From the NCBI RefSeq assembly GCF_001940455.1, contig NZ_MKQR01000009.1, forward strand, positions 59,592 through 123,591: DNA of 64,000 nt, read 5' to 3'. A model generated the notes under the pieces. It was given only the letters and a program-made list of their open reading frames with translations. It did no database searches and was not told where the DNA came from. How positions within the stretch are numbered: position 1 is the stretch's first letter; every line of letters starts with the position of its first letter. The position numbers and the translations under genes are program-made. Shown here one piece after another: positions 11,625 through 20,867 of this stretch. The DNA comes from Actinokineospora bangkokensis. Its GTDB lineage: Bacteria > Actinomycetota > Actinomycetes > Mycobacteriales > Pseudonocardiaceae.

Positions 11625-13241
11625 TCAGCTGCCGCCCTCGGCCAGCAGGGGGCGCAGCTCCAGGTCCGGGTGCGCGCGCTGCATGAGCCGCAGCGCCATG
11701 TCGTCGAGGAACAGCGCCAGGTCGGCGCCGTCGAGCCGGGTCAGCACCTCGCTGCGGGTGCCGCCGTCGACGGTGGTGCGCTGGTCGGGGCGGGCGAGCA
11801 GGCGCACGGTGCGGTAGGCCAGGTGCTCCAGGCGCACGGGGGAGTTGAACTCGTGCTCCATCCGGTGCGCGGCCACCTCGAACTGCATGGGGCCGACGGC
11901 GGCGAACACCGGCGCCGCGTCCCCGCGCAGGTCCGAGCGCAGCACCTGCACCACGCCCTCGGCGCCGAGCTGCTCGACCCCCTTGCGGAACTGCTTGGCC
12001 CGGCCCAGGTCCACCGGGCGCGCCACGGCGAAGTGCGCGGGGGCGAAGCTGGGCAGCCCGGGGAAGCGCACCGCGGGCTTGCCGTCGTGCAAGGTGTCGC
12101 CCACCCGCAGCGCGTTGGCGTTCACCAGGCCGATGACGTCGCCGGGGAAGGCGGTGTCCAGGGTCGAGCGCTGCTGGCCGAAGACCTGGTGGGCGTACTT
12201 GGTGGCGAACGGCTTGCCCGAGACCGCGTTGGTCACGACCATGCCGCGCTCGAACACCCCCGAGCACACCCGGGCGAACGCGATCTGGTCGCGGTGGGCG
12301 GGGTCCATGCCGGTCTGCACCTTGAACACGAACGCCGAGAACGGCGCGTCCAGCGGCCGGTCGGCACCATCCACACCGGCCCGCGGGGTCGGCTGCGGGG
12401 CCAGCTCCACGAGTAGGTCGAGCAGGTGGCGCACGCCGAAGTTGCGCACCGCCGCGCCGAAGAGCACCGGGGTGGCCGACGCGGCGGCGAACCGGTCGAC
12501 GTCGAACTCCCCGTCGGAGGCCTGGAGCAGCTCGGCCTCCTCGCAGGCCCGCGCCCACTCCGCGCCGACCGCCTCGGCCGCCGCGGCCGGGTCCAGCCGC
12601 ACGTCCGGGGCGGCGGTGGCCCCGCCCGCGGTCGGCTGGTACTCCACGAACTGCCCGGTGCGCACGTCGAGCACCCCGCGCAGGTGCCCGGCCTGGCCCA
12701 CCGGCCAGGTCAGCGGCATCGGCTGCAGGCCGATCCGCTCGGTCAGCTCGTCGCACAGCTCCAGCGCCTCGCGGCCGGGCCGGTCCCACTTGTTGATGAA
12801 GGTGATGACCGGGATGCCCCGGTGGCGGCACACGTCGAACAGCTTCAGCGTCTGCGGCTCCAGGCCCTTGGCCGCGTCGAGCAGCATCACCGCCGAGTCG
12901 ACCGCCGACAGCACCCGGTAGGTGTCCTCGGAGAAGTCGGCGTGCCCGGGGGTGTCCAGCAGGTTCACCACCGCGTCGCCGTAGCCGAACTGCAACGCCG
13001 CGGAGGTGATGGAGATGCCGCGGGCGCGCTCCATCTCCATCCAGTCCGAGGTCACCCCGCGCCGCCCCGCCTTGCCGTGCACGGCCCCGGCCTCGGAGAT
13101 GACCCGCGCGTGCAGCGCCAGGGCCTCGGTGAGCGTGGACTTGCCCGCGTCCGGGTGGCTGATCACGGCGAAGGTCCGGCGGCGACCCGCCTCGCCCACC
13201 ACGTCGGCGTGCGCGGCCTGGACGGTGCTGCCGGTCGACAC
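11625..13241 (-). CDS. prfC: Peptide chain release factor 3
   Basis: The 538-residue GTPase has G1 SHPDAGKST, a switch II DTPGHADFSEDTYR and NKWD for guanine specificity, followed by translation-factor domains II and III with FSAFVFKVQTGMDP and SPVRLEHLAYRTVRLL. The length is normal for RF3, which releases RF1/RF2 from the ribosome after termination and checks translation quality. The GTG at 13241 follows GGAGGAGCACGG, a good ribosome-binding site. It stands alone and converges with the YeiH-type gene, with 24 bases between stops. Confidence 0.93.
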   Translation of the reverse strand: MSTGSTVQAAHADVVGEAGRRRTFAVISHPDAGKSTLTEALALHARVISEAGAVHGKAGRRGVTSDWMEMERARGISITSAALQFGYGDAVVNLLDTPGHADFSEDTYRVLSAVDSAVMLLDAAKGLEPQTLKLFDVCRHRGIPVITFINKWDRPGREALELCDELTERIGLQPMPLTWPVGQAGHLRGVLDVRTGQFVEYQPTAGGATAAPDVRLDPAAAAEAVGAEWARACEEAELLQASDGEFDVDRFAAASATPVLFGAAVRNFGVRHLLDLLVELAPQPTPRAGVDGADRPLDAPFSAFVFKVQTGMDPAHRDQIAFARVCSGVFERGMVVTNAVSGKPFATKYAHQVFGQQRSTLDTAFPGDVIGLVNANALRVGDTLHDGKPAVRFPGLPSFAPAHFAVARPVDLGRAKQFRKGVEQLGAEGVVQVLRSDLRGDAAPVFAAVGPMQFEVAAHRMEHEFNSPVRLEHLAYRTVRLLARPDQRTTVDGGTRSEVLTRLDGADLALFLDDMALRLMQRAHPDLELRPLLAEGGS

Positions 13242-13412
13242 CCGTGCTCCTCCGTTGTCGTGGGCTGGACTGGGGTGACGCTAGTCTAGGCCGCCCGCCG
13301 CGGGCGCCCCCGGGCCCCGCGCCCGGCGCGGTCCGGGCGGTGGGCGGCCCCCGCGCGGGTGAACACCTGGCCACACCCGGCGCGGACGGGTCAGGATCGA
13401 CCGCACCTCGGC

Positions 13413-13418
13413 TAGGGT
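13413..13418 (+). promoter_or_regulatory. -10 element of leaderless gene (TAGGGT)
   Basis: TAGGGT lies exactly six bases before the ATG at 13425, the spacing expected if transcription starts at the A of the start codon. No clear ribosome-binding site precedes this ATG. Confidence 0.6.
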
Positions 13419-13424
13419 GGGGTG

Positions 13425-14282
13425 ATGCGGCGCCACGGGACGGTCGAGCACACCGGTGACCTGGGCCGCGCCGATCACGTCTGCTGGGCCTGCGACGGTG
13501 CCGAGGAGTTCGTCGGACGGGCGCGGACCTTCCTCGACCAGGGCATCGGCCTGGGCCAGCAGGTCTGGCTGGTCGCCCCGGGCGACCCCGGCGAGCTCAC
13601 CGACCGGCTGCTCGGCACGGGCGACCCGGCCGCGGGGCGGCTGCGCGCCGCGCTCGGCGCGGGTGGTGCCCGGGTGGTCTCGCTCGACGACACCTACACC
13701 GCGGGCGCGGTGGTGCGGCCCGACGAGCAGGTCCGGGTGTACGCCGCGGCCACCGCCGCCGCCGTGGCCGCCGGGTACACCGGCCTGCGGGTGGCCGCCG
13801 ACTGCACCGAGCTGGTCGCCACCGGGCCCCAGCTGGCCGCCTTCACCCGCTACGAGCACCGCGTCGAGCGGATGATGGTGGACGTGCCGTTCTCGGCCAT
13901 GTGCGCCTACGACCGCGGCCTGGGCGAACGGGCGATCGAGCAGCTCTCGGCGGTGCACGCCACCGGCAACGACCCCGCCACCCGCTTCCGCCTCTTCGGC
14001 ACGCCGGGCGCCACCGCCGGGCTCGCGGGGGAGCTGGACCTGGCCACCCTCGACCTGCTCCGCGCGGTCCTCGACCGCGCCGACCCGGAGCCCGGGGCCG
14101 ACGGCCGGGTCGTCCTCGACGTCGCCGACCTCGGGTTCGCCGACCACCGCTCCCTGCTCGCGCTGGCCGACCACGCCGACCGGCACGGGGCCACCCTGGT
14201 GCTGCGCTCGGCGCCGCGGGCGGTCGCCCGCGTCGTCGACTTCCTCGACGTGCCGACCCTGCGCGTCGCCGCGGCTGCCTGA
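13425..14282 (+). CDS. MEDS-STAS domain regulator
   Basis: The 285-residue protein begins with a MEDS (DcmR-type sensory) domain, residues ~8-170, seen in GRADHVCWACDGAEEFVGRA and YEHRVERMMVDVPFSAMCAYDR. A C-terminal STAS domain follows (~190-285, with GRVVLDVADLGFADHRSLLAL). MEDS domains are thought to bind small ligands; STAS domains are anti-sigma antagonists. Where a phosphorylatable Ser would be expected after FAD there is H-R, so regulation by phosphorylation at the usual place is doubtful. GTG 13422 is an alternative start. It probably joins the partner-switching set in this region. Confidence 0.8.
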   Translation: MRRHGTVEHTGDLGRADHVCWACDGAEEFVGRARTFLDQGIGLGQQVWLVAPGDPGELTDRLLGTGDPAAGRLRAALGAGGARVVSLDDTYTAGAVVRPDEQVRVYAAATAAAVAAGYTGLRVAADCTELVATGPQLAAFTRYEHRVERMMVDVPFSAMCAYDRGLGERAIEQLSAVHATGNDPATRFRLFGTPGATAGLAGELDLATLDLLRAVLDRADPEPGADGRVVLDVADLGFADHRSLLALADHADRHGATLVLRSAPRAVARVVDFLDVPTLRVAAAA

Positions 14283-14313
14283 CCGCGCAGGCAGTCTCCC
14301 GCTCCACCGTCCG

Positions 14314-15096
14314 TCACGCGCTCGCAGCAGCCGCGGACCGCCGGGCGCGGGTGCGGGCTGTGGTCAGCAGGGCGACGGCGAGCAGGAGTTCGGCGAGGTC
14401 ACCCCCGTAGTACATGACCTCCGCGGCACCGCGCACCTGGTCGGCTGGCGCGTCCACGCGGGTCCAGAAGCCGCCGTACAGCAGTTGTGAGACCACCGCG
14501 TGCACCGCGATCGCGCAGCCGAGGTAGACGAGCCGGGTGCGGGTGCCGGGCCGTCCCGGGTGCGGGTCGGGCCCGGCGATCACGTGCGCGAAGAGGGTGC
14601 CCGCGACGAGGAAGTGCGCGTGCAGCAACCAGTGCCCGGCCGGGTGGGCGGTGAGGACAGTGAAGAGTGGTGTGAAGTACAGCGGCACCAAGCTGACCGT
14701 GGACAGGAGCAACGCCGTCAGCGGGTGGGCGAGCGCACGCAGCGGACGGCTGTGCAGGAGCGCGCTCAGCCGCCTGCCCTGGTGCACGGGAAGGGCGCGC
14801 AGGAGCAGCGTCGCGGGAGCGCCGAGCACCAGCGCCACCGGTGCGTACATCCCGACGATGAGGTGTTGCACCATGTGCCCGCGGAAGTCCGCTCGCGCCC
14901 ACGTCGCCACCGGCGGCAGGAACGCGACGGCGAGGAGGACGAGCCCGGCGCCGAAACTCGCGGTGCGCCAAGGGCTCCAGCCCCGAGCGGGGTTGCGGGC
15001 GCGGGAGCGGCGCACCAACGACAGGTAGGTCGCCGCGGCCAGAGCCAGGACGAGCGCGGGCAGGGCCGCGCCCGCGTCCGCGCCGTGGTGGTGCAT
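14314..15096 (-). CDS. Cytochrome c oxidase assembly protein, CtaG family
   Basis: The 260-residue polytopic protein (about seven membrane segments) shows CtaG/caa3-type motifs: HMVQHLIVGMYAPVALVLGAP and WLLHAHFLVAGTLFAHVIAG, with conserved His residues likely to handle copper. The N-terminal MHHHG may bind metal. It is proposed to deliver copper to a terminal oxidase. The ATG at 15096 shares one base with the stop of the upstream DUF2243 gene (TGATG), so the two are one operon. A stand-alone oxidase subunit I gene lies 15 kb downstream. Confidence 0.87.
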   Translation of the reverse strand: MHHHGADAGAALPALVLALAAATYLSLVRRSRARNPARGWSPWRTASFGAGLVLLAVAFLPPVATWARADFRGHMVQHLIVGMYAPVALVLGAPATLLLRALPVHQGRRLSALLHSRPLRALAHPLTALLLSTVSLVPLYFTPLFTVLTAHPAGHWLLHAHFLVAGTLFAHVIAGPDPHPGRPGTRTRLVYLGCAIAVHAVVSQLLYGGFWTRVDAPADQVRGAAEVMYYGGDLAELLLAVALLTTARTRARRSAAAASA

Positions 15097-15626
15097 CAGG
15101 ACCGGGCGGGCAGCGGCCGCGCGCTGCGCCGCAGCGCCCACCCGCCGAGCACCAGCAGCGCCCCCAGCAGCAGGAACCCGAGGTCCCACCACAGCTGACC
15201 CGGACCGCTCCGCACGTGGTGGATGCCGAGCACGTGGTGGTCGAGGACACCTTCGACCAGGTTGAACAGGCCCCAGCCCACCAGCACCCACCCCCACAGC
15301 GCCCGGGAGGTCCACGGGGTGCGGCGGTCAGCGGTGAGCCGCGAGTGGAGCAGCGCCAGGCCGGTGAGCACGGCGAGCCAGCACACGGTGTGGAAGACCC
15401 CGTCCCACACGGTGTTCATGCCCAGCCCGGAGACCGTGCCTGGGTCGTAGTAGGGCACGCCGATGTTGTCGGTGTCGGTGCTGGTGAGCATGTGGTGCCA
15501 GCGCAGCAGTTGGTGCAGCAGGATGCCGTCGACGAACCCGCCCAGCCCGACGCCGAGCAGGGTGCCGGGCAGCCGGAGGGCGTCGCGCGGACCCGCGCCG
15601 GTCGCCGCGCGCGTCGAGCTGGTCAT
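15096..15626 (-). CDS. DUF2243 membrane protein
   Basis: The 176-residue protein has four predicted membrane segments and the DUF2243 signature GFVDGILLHQLLRWHHM, plus FHTVCWLAVLTGLALLHSR and VEGVLDHHVLGIHHV. The several His residues in membrane segments suggest metal or haem contact. DUF2243 genes are often found beside ctaG, as here, but their function is unknown. ATG 15626 is chosen for the GGGAGG seven bases upstream rather than an upstream in-frame start. Confidence 0.85.
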   Translation of the reverse strand: MTSSTRAATGAGPRDALRLPGTLLGVGLGGFVDGILLHQLLRWHHMLTSTDTDNIGVPYYDPGTVSGLGMNTVWDGVFHTVCWLAVLTGLALLHSRLTADRRTPWTSRALWGWVLVGWGLFNLVEGVLDHHVLGIHHVRSGPGQLWWDLGFLLLGALLVLGGWALRRSARPLPARS

Positions 15627-15686
15627 CGGTGGCCTCCCGTGATCGGCTGCCACCGGCTTCCCCGCGCCCGGGGCGCGAAACCCGGG

Positions 15687-16025
15687 TCAGGGGTGCCGGG
15701 GGCCGTCGACGCGCGGCTGGCGGGGGAGGCGGGCCGCGGCGATGTCGATGACTCGCGCGACGATCGAGCCCGGTCGCACCAGGACGGTGAGCCGCACGCC
15801 CGCGGCCGCGCAGCGGTGGTGCAGCCGCACCAGCTCGCGCAGGCCCGACGCGGCCAGCAGCTCCAGCGGGGTGAGGTCGACGACCAGCTCCGCCTCGGGC
15901 GCCGTCCGGTCGAACGCGGCGTCGAGCGCCGCGCGGAACTCCTCGGTGCTGCTGATGTCGACGGCCCCGCGGAAGACCGCGCGGACCACGGCCGACCCGG
16001 TCCGTGCACCGCTCGTGTCTCGCAC
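15687..16025 (-). CDS. STAS domain anti-sigma factor antagonist
   Basis: The 112-residue protein is a single STAS domain: RGAVDISSTEEFRAALDAA, then ELVVDLTPLELLAASGLREL. The Ser of AASGL aligns with the phospho-Ser of SpoIIAA/RsbV, so this member can be controlled by an RsbW-type kinase and SpoIIE phosphatase. GTG 16025 is chosen because GGAGGTGCGGC precedes it directly; the ATG at 16046 lies upstream of that site. It is the only STAS protein here with the canonical Ser. Confidence 0.82.
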   Translation of the reverse strand: MRDTSGARTGSAVVRAVFRGAVDISSTEEFRAALDAAFDRTAPEAELVVDLTPLELLAASGLRELVRLHHRCAAAGVRLTVLVRPGSIVARVIDIAAARLPRQPRVDGPRHP

Positions 16026-16118
16026 GCCGCACCTCCAACGTCGCATGACGGGTGGCTCACCGTACTCGCGGCCCCAGGGGATCGGAAGCCACGACCACAG
16101 GGGGGTGAGACGCCCGCT

Positions 16119-16478
16119 TCACCGCTGCGCGGCGGATTCCCGCACCCCCAGGTCCTCAGCGGACACCTCGCGCGCGAACCGGTGCACCCCGGCGATGGCG
16201 AGCAGTTCGCGCACGTGGCCCGACGGCGCCGTCACCAGCCACGCGGTGAACCCCAGCGCGTCCGTGGCCGCGCAGAACGCCACGACCTCGCGCACGGCCG
16301 CGGTGGACAGGGCGCCCACACCCCGCAGGTCCAGCACGACGACGACGGCTTGCTCGACCCGTCCCCGCGCCTCGGTGAGCGCCTTGGCCAAGGCGCCCGC
16401 CTCCCCGGCCCGCACGTCCCCCGCGACGGCGATGACCGCCGTCGCGCGGCCCAGCGACCCCGTGTCGAGCGTGAACAC
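16119..16478 (-). CDS. STAS domain protein (non-canonical phospho-site)
   Basis: The 119-residue protein is a STAS domain: TAVIAVAGDVRAGEAGALAK, then VVVLDLRGVGALSTAAVREV. At the position of the phospho-Ser there is Ala (STAA), with a Thr just before it, so control may differ from RsbV. The GTG at 16478 follows GGAGGGCAGACGG. It lies in the same orientation as the STAS gene downstream with 93 bases between. Confidence 0.78.
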   Translation of the reverse strand: MFTLDTGSLGRATAVIAVAGDVRAGEAGALAKALTEARGRVEQAVVVVLDLRGVGALSTAAVREVVAFCAATDALGFTAWLVTAPSGHVRELLAIAGVHRFAREVSAEDLGVRESAAQR

Positions 16479-16790
16479 CCGTCTGCCCTCCAGCCCGTTC
16501 TCCTCCGGGCACCCCGTGCACCCGGTGGGCTCGCCTCGACCTGTCCCGGTCGAAGTTCGCCCGAACGGGCCACCATTGCCCCTGCGTCCGCGCGGTGTGC
16601 CGCACCCGTCCGGCTCCGCCCGGAGCGGGGGTGCGCCACCCGCGCTGATCACTTCCCCCGGTGGGCGGATGTCAAACCCGGGTGCGGCTCGGCGCGCCCG
16701 CCCGCGCGGCGCCGCCGGTGTCCGGAACCCGCAGCATGACCCGCGTGACGTGGGGTATTCGCGCAGACCTGTCCCGCGGGGGTGTGAGGG
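16479..16790. other. Divergent intergenic region between two STAS genes
   Basis: These 312 bases separate two divergently read STAS genes and should contain both promoters. No convincing coding frame, strong palindrome or clear -35/-10 pair was found. Confidence 0.45.
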
Positions 16791-17162
16791 GTGTGTGCCG
16801 TGTTCGCCGTGCTGGTGACCGAGGAGAGCGGCGGTCTGGTGTTCGTGGAGCTGCTGGGCGAGCTGGACCGCACCGTCCTCGGTCGGTGCCGGTCGCAGCT
16901 GCACGACGCCGCCCCCGAGGACCCGGCGTCGTGCGTGGCCGTCGACCTGCGCTCCCTGGACTTCTGCTGCGTCGCCGGGGTGCGCGAGCTGTTGCGGTTC
17001 GGCCTCGCGCTGCGCGCCCGCGGCGTCTCGGTGTGCCTGGTGGCCGAGCCCGGCACGCACCTGCGCGCGGTCTTCGAGATCGCGCGCGGGCGCGCCGACG
17101 TGCCGCTGCTCGCGGCGGGCGAGGTGGGCGTCTGGGCGGTGCTGGCGCGCATCGACCGGTGA
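16791..17162 (+). CDS. STAS domain protein lacking a phosphorylatable Ser
   Basis: The 123-residue protein has the STAS pattern LVFVELLGELDRTVLGRCRS then CVAVDLRSLDFCCVAGVREL. The position of the phospho-Ser is occupied by Ala (CCVAG), so it may be a constitutively active antagonist or a pure scaffold. GTG 16791 is used; GTG 16800 is an in-frame alternative. It converges on the GAF-protein gene with 12 bases between. Confidence 0.75.
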   Translation: MCAVFAVLVTEESGGLVFVELLGELDRTVLGRCRSQLHDAAPEDPASCVAVDLRSLDFCCVAGVRELLRFGLALRARGVSVCLVAEPGTHLRAVFEIARGRADVPLLAAGEVGVWAVLARIDR

Positions 17163-17174
17163 CGGCGCCGCCGG

Positions 17175-17906
17175 TCAGCCGCCGAGCAGGTGGGAGCGCT
17201 GGGCGGTGAGCACGCCGTCGAGCCCCGCCAGCGTGGTGTTGAGCCTGCCCGCGACCTCGTGCAGCGCCGCGCCCTCGCGCGGGGACGAGCGCGGGCCCGC
17301 CATGGCCTGCGCGCTGCGCTCGGCGAGGGCGGCGGCGCCGATGGGGTGCGGCAGGCGGGCGCGGCGCAGGTCGGCGTAGGTGGTGGCGCCGGTGTCCGCG
17401 AGCGCGAGGGACAACGCCGCGGCCAGGACTAGCGCGGTGTCGGCGTCCTCGTCGTCGAAGGCCCCGGCGGCGGTCGAGTAGAGGTTGAGCGCGCCCTTGG
17501 CCACCCCGTCCGGCTGGGTGCCGAGGATCGTCGTCGCGAGCACCGAGCGGTAGCCGCGGCTGGTGGCGAGCGCGCTGAAGGTGGGCCAGGTGGTGTCGTC
17601 GTCGAGCGCCCGGACCCCGCCGCGCCCGGCCGCCGCGTCGACGCAGGGCCCTTCCCCGGTCTCGTACTGGAGGTTGTCGAGCTCCGCGGCCACCGGGTCC
17701 AGGCTGATCGGGGTGCTGAGCAGGCCGTCCGGCCCGCGCACCGTGACGCTGGCGAGGTCGGTGCCGGGGATGGCGAGCTGGGCGGTCGCGGCGGTCAGGG
17801 TGAGGACGTGGGCCGCGGTGCCCGCGCTGTGCAGCAGGGCCGCGAGGCGCAGGAGGTCTCTGGCCGGATCGGGATCCGGTGCGTCGTCGTTCTGGATGGC
17901 GGACAT
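17175..17906 (-). CDS. GAF domain protein (GAF/ANTAR-like without ANTAR)
   Basis: The 243-residue protein contains a GAF domain (residues ~20-165) of the actinobacterial GAF/ANTAR kind, recognised by LDNLQYETGEGPCVDAAAGR and GYRSVLATTILG. In most relatives an RNA-binding ANTAR domain follows; here the C-terminus (HEVAGRLNTTLAGLDGVLTA) keeps helical character but no clear ANTAR pattern. It may be a sensor partner or a degenerate antiterminator. Soluble, cytoplasmic. It lies beside the STAS cluster. Confidence 0.78.
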   Translation of the reverse strand: MSAIQNDDAPDPDPARDLLRLAALLHSAGTAAHVLTLTAATAQLAIPGTDLASVTVRGPDGLLSTPISLDPVAAELDNLQYETGEGPCVDAAAGRGGVRALDDDTTWPTFSALATSRGYRSVLATTILGTQPDGVAKGALNLYSTAAGAFDDEDADTALVLAAALSLALADTGATTYADLRRARLPHPIGAAALAERSAQAMAGPRSSPREGAALHEVAGRLNTTLAGLDGVLTAQRSHLLGG

Positions 17907-18187
17907 GCGCCAGGTTGCCCACTGGAATCGCGGTTAGGCATATCGCTGCGCGGGCACCCTGTAATCCATTTCTCAGGGTCATCCACCTCTCGGGGGTTGC
18001 CCTTTTCCCAGGGGTCTGTCCACCTGTCGGTGTGTCAAGCTGAATGGCCAACTGGGACACGGGGTGGCATGCGCGCGCCAGGCCTTCGGCGGTGTCGGCG
18101 CGAGTGGGTGACAGGGCACGCGTCTTGTTGGGCGCAATCCCCCGGTGGGGGCCGTCGGAGCGCTCCGCGCTGGTTAAGGTTCGAGCC

Positions 18188-20578
18188 GTGACGACGCAGT
18201 TCAGCGTGGTGCTCAGGGAATTGCGCAGGCGGGTGCCGCTGACCCAGGAGGAGCTGGCCGATCGGGCCGGGGTGTCGGTGCGCACGATCCGCAGGCTGGA
18301 GACGGGGGAGCGGGCGAACCCCCAATTGGACACGGTGCGCCTGCTCGCCGACGCCCTGGGGTTGGCCCCGGACGAGCGGGCCCGGGTGCTGGCGGTGGTC
18401 GACGGGCACGCCGCTGCCGCCGAACTCGCTGTCCCCGCCGAACTTGTTGGTTCCGCCGAACTCGTCGTCCCCGCCGAAGCCGCCGAGCGCGCTGAGCCCG
18501 CCGCTCCCGCCGAACCCGTCGTCGCGCCACCCGCCGAGGAGGCGGGCCGCGACACCGAGCCGCCCGCAGGGGCGCCGAATCGCACCGAGCCCGCGGCGGT
18601 GCGCCCGAGCGGTGCAGTGGGCCTGCTCGCACCCGCCGCGCCGGTCGAGTCGACCTTGGAGCGCAGGCTGGCCGCGGCCGCCGACGACCTGGCGCACGCG
18701 GTCGGGGCGCGGTTGGGCCGGGAGGAGGAGCTGCGGCGGGTGCAGGACCCGTTCCCGCTCCCCGTGCGCTGGCAGCTGGCCCCCGAGGGGGTCATGGACC
18801 ACTGGGAGAACATCTGCCGCGCCTCGCCGGGCGCCACCGCGCGCCCGCTGGACCTGGCCGGGCGGCTGCCGGAGGTGGCCGAGGTGTACCGGCGGGTGCC
18901 GTCCGGGCGGCTGGTGGTGCTCGGGCGCACCGGGTCGGGCAAGTCGGTGCTCGCCGCCCGCTTCGTCCTCGACCTGCTGGGCGCCCGACCGCCCGGCGGC
19001 GCCGTCCCGGTGGTGTTCGCCCTCGGCTCGTGGGACCCGACCGCGACCCTGTTCCGCGACTGGCTGGCCGCCCAGCTCGTGCGCGACCACCCCGGTCTGG
19101 AGGCCACCGGCCCCGACGGCGGCGACCTGGCGACCGCGCTCGTCGAGGCCGGGCGGGTGCTGCCGGTGCTCGACGGGTTCGACGAGCTGGCCACCGGGCT
19201 GCACCGGCCCGCCCTCGACGCGCTCAACGCCACCACCCTGCCGCTGCTGCTCACCAGCCGCCCCGGCGAGTACGCGGCGGTGGCGGGCGCGGCGGCCCTC
19301 ACCGCCGCCGCGGCCGTGCGGCTGACCGACCTCACCGTCGCCGACCTCGCCGACTACCTGCCCCGCACCGCCCGCAAGTCCGGCGGCGGCACCGCTTGGG
19401 ACCCGGTGCTGGCCGAGCTGCGCGCGCACCCCGAGCGCCCCGCGTGCCTGAACCTGCGCACGGTCCTGACCACCCCGCTCATGGTCGGCCTGGCCCGCAC
19501 CGCCTACAGCGGCCCCGACGGCGCCGACCCCGCCGCCCTGCTCGACCCCGCGCGCTTCGCCAGCCAGCACGACCTTGAGGACCACCTGCTCGCCAGCTTC
19601 ATCCCCACCGTCTACCGCGACCCCGACGCCCGCTGGGACCCCGACCGCGTGCGCGGCTGGCTCGCCCACCTCGCCCGCCACCTCGACCGCCTCGGCACCC
19701 AGGACCTCGCCTGGTGGCAGCTCGGCGCGAGCATGCGCCGCTCCGCCAGGATGGTCGTCCTCGGCGTCGTCGCAGGCTTGTTCGTCGGTGTGCTCAGCGG
19801 TGCGCTCATCCGGCTGCTGGGCGCTCCCACCGCGGGCGGCACCCCGGTCAACGCGCTCGTGCTGGCCCTGGAGAACTGGGCCGGGTTCGGCCTGGCCTTC
19901 GCCCTCGGCCACGGCATCGGCAACGCCGTCGAGGGCGGCCCGTTCCGGCCCTCCCGGGTCCGCCTCGCCCCGCGCGGCGGCGCCCGGCGGCTGCGCGCCC
20001 GGTTCCTGCCCCGGCTGGCGGTCGGCGTCGCGGGCGGCCTCGGCGCGGGCGTGGTGCTCGGCCTGGCCAACTCCGCCGGGCACAACCCGATGGGCATCCC
20101 CGGCTCCGGCTTCCCCGGCGGCTTGGCCACCGGGATCGCCATGGGCGTGGTCAGCGGCGTCGCCTGGGGCCTGCTCGCGGGGGTCGAGGCCCCGGTCGAC
20201 ATCCGCTCCAGCGTCGACCCCGCCCACCTGCTGCGCACCAACCGCCGGATGGTCGTCGGCGGGTTCGCGGGCCTGGGCGTCGTGCTGGGCCTGCTGCACG
20301 CCGCGCTGCTGGCCCTCGCCCAGGGCCGCCTCGACCCCGCCACCCTGCCGCTGGACCTCACCGTCGGGCCGGTGGTCGGGTTCGCGATCGGGGTGTGCGT
20401 CACGGCGTGGGGGCACTGGCTGGTGTTCGCGCGGGTGTGGCTGCCGCTGACGGGGAAGCTGCCGTGGTCGGTCGCGGCTTTCCTGGACGACGCATGCCGC
20501 CGGGGGGTGCTGCGGCAGGTGGGCGCGGTGCACCAGTTCCGGCACGCGCGCCTCCAGGCGCACCTGGCGTCGTCCTGA
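18188..20578 (+). CDS. XRE-NACHT-multi-membrane STAND protein
   Basis: The 796-residue protein combines an N-terminal XRE helix-turn-helix (residues ~1-70, LTQEELADRAGVSVRTIRRL), an Ala/Glu/Pro-rich linker (~75-150), a NACHT NTPase and a C-terminal membrane block. The P-loop GRTGSGKS is near residue 245 and Walker B LPVLDGFDEL near 328. From ~520 there are about six membrane segments. The tail, ACRRGVLRQVGAVHQFRHAR, matches the end of actinobacterial NACHT-membrane proteins. STAND NTPases act as ligand-triggered switches and some bacterial NACHT proteins defend against phage; this role is inferred here. TAAGGT lies seven bases before the GTG at 18188, suggesting a leaderless mRNA. Confidence 0.87.
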   Translation: MTTQFSVVLRELRRRVPLTQEELADRAGVSVRTIRRLETGERANPQLDTVRLLADALGLAPDERARVLAVVDGHAAAAELAVPAELVGSAELVVPAEAAERAEPAAPAEPVVAPPAEEAGRDTEPPAGAPNRTEPAAVRPSGAVGLLAPAAPVESTLERRLAAAADDLAHAVGARLGREEELRRVQDPFPLPVRWQLAPEGVMDHWENICRASPGATARPLDLAGRLPEVAEVYRRVPSGRLVVLGRTGSGKSVLAARFVLDLLGARPPGGAVPVVFALGSWDPTATLFRDWLAAQLVRDHPGLEATGPDGGDLATALVEAGRVLPVLDGFDELATGLHRPALDALNATTLPLLLTSRPGEYAAVAGAAALTAAAAVRLTDLTVADLADYLPRTARKSGGGTAWDPVLAELRAHPERPACLNLRTVLTTPLMVGLARTAYSGPDGADPAALLDPARFASQHDLEDHLLASFIPTVYRDPDARWDPDRVRGWLAHLARHLDRLGTQDLAWWQLGASMRRSARMVVLGVVAGLFVGVLSGALIRLLGAPTAGGTPVNALVLALENWAGFGLAFALGHGIGNAVEGGPFRPSRVRLAPRGGARRLRARFLPRLAVGVAGGLGAGVVLGLANSAGHNPMGIPGSGFPGGLATGIAMGVVSGVAWGLLAGVEAPVDIRSSVDPAHLLRTNRRMVVGGFAGLGVVLGLLHAALLALAQGRLDPATLPLDLTVGPVVGFAIGVCVTAWGHWLVFARVWLPLTGKLPWSVAAFLDDACRRGVLRQVGAVHQFRHARLQAHLASS

Positions 20579-20598
20579 CACGGGCTGGGGAGCGGGAA

Positions 20599-20637
20599 GC
20601 CCCCGGCCGCGCGAGGGGGGAGACGGCGGCCGAGGGC
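20599..20637. terminator. Hairpin downstream of the NACHT gene
   Basis: GCCC, a mismatch, then CGGCCGC pairs with GCGGCCG, a mismatch, then GGGC across a 15-base loop. It starts 21 bases after the NACHT stop codon. The position supports termination; the long loop makes it moderate. Confidence 0.5.
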
Positions 20638-20867
20638 TGGTGTGGGGGTCGGTGCGGCGGTCGCCTCGCGGCGAGTGGCGCGACGCGGCTCCCGTGGGGG
20701 TGTTCCGCGAAGGCAGTGGGTGAGGCCCGGGGACTCGTTCCGCACCGACCAGCACGTACAACGGCGATCCCCCGCCTGGTGTTCCGCCCTGGTCGTGAGC
20801 CGCCTCACCTCGGTGCCATCAGCCGTGCGGCGGTGGCTGTGCCGGGCGGGGACCGTACTGTTCGGGT

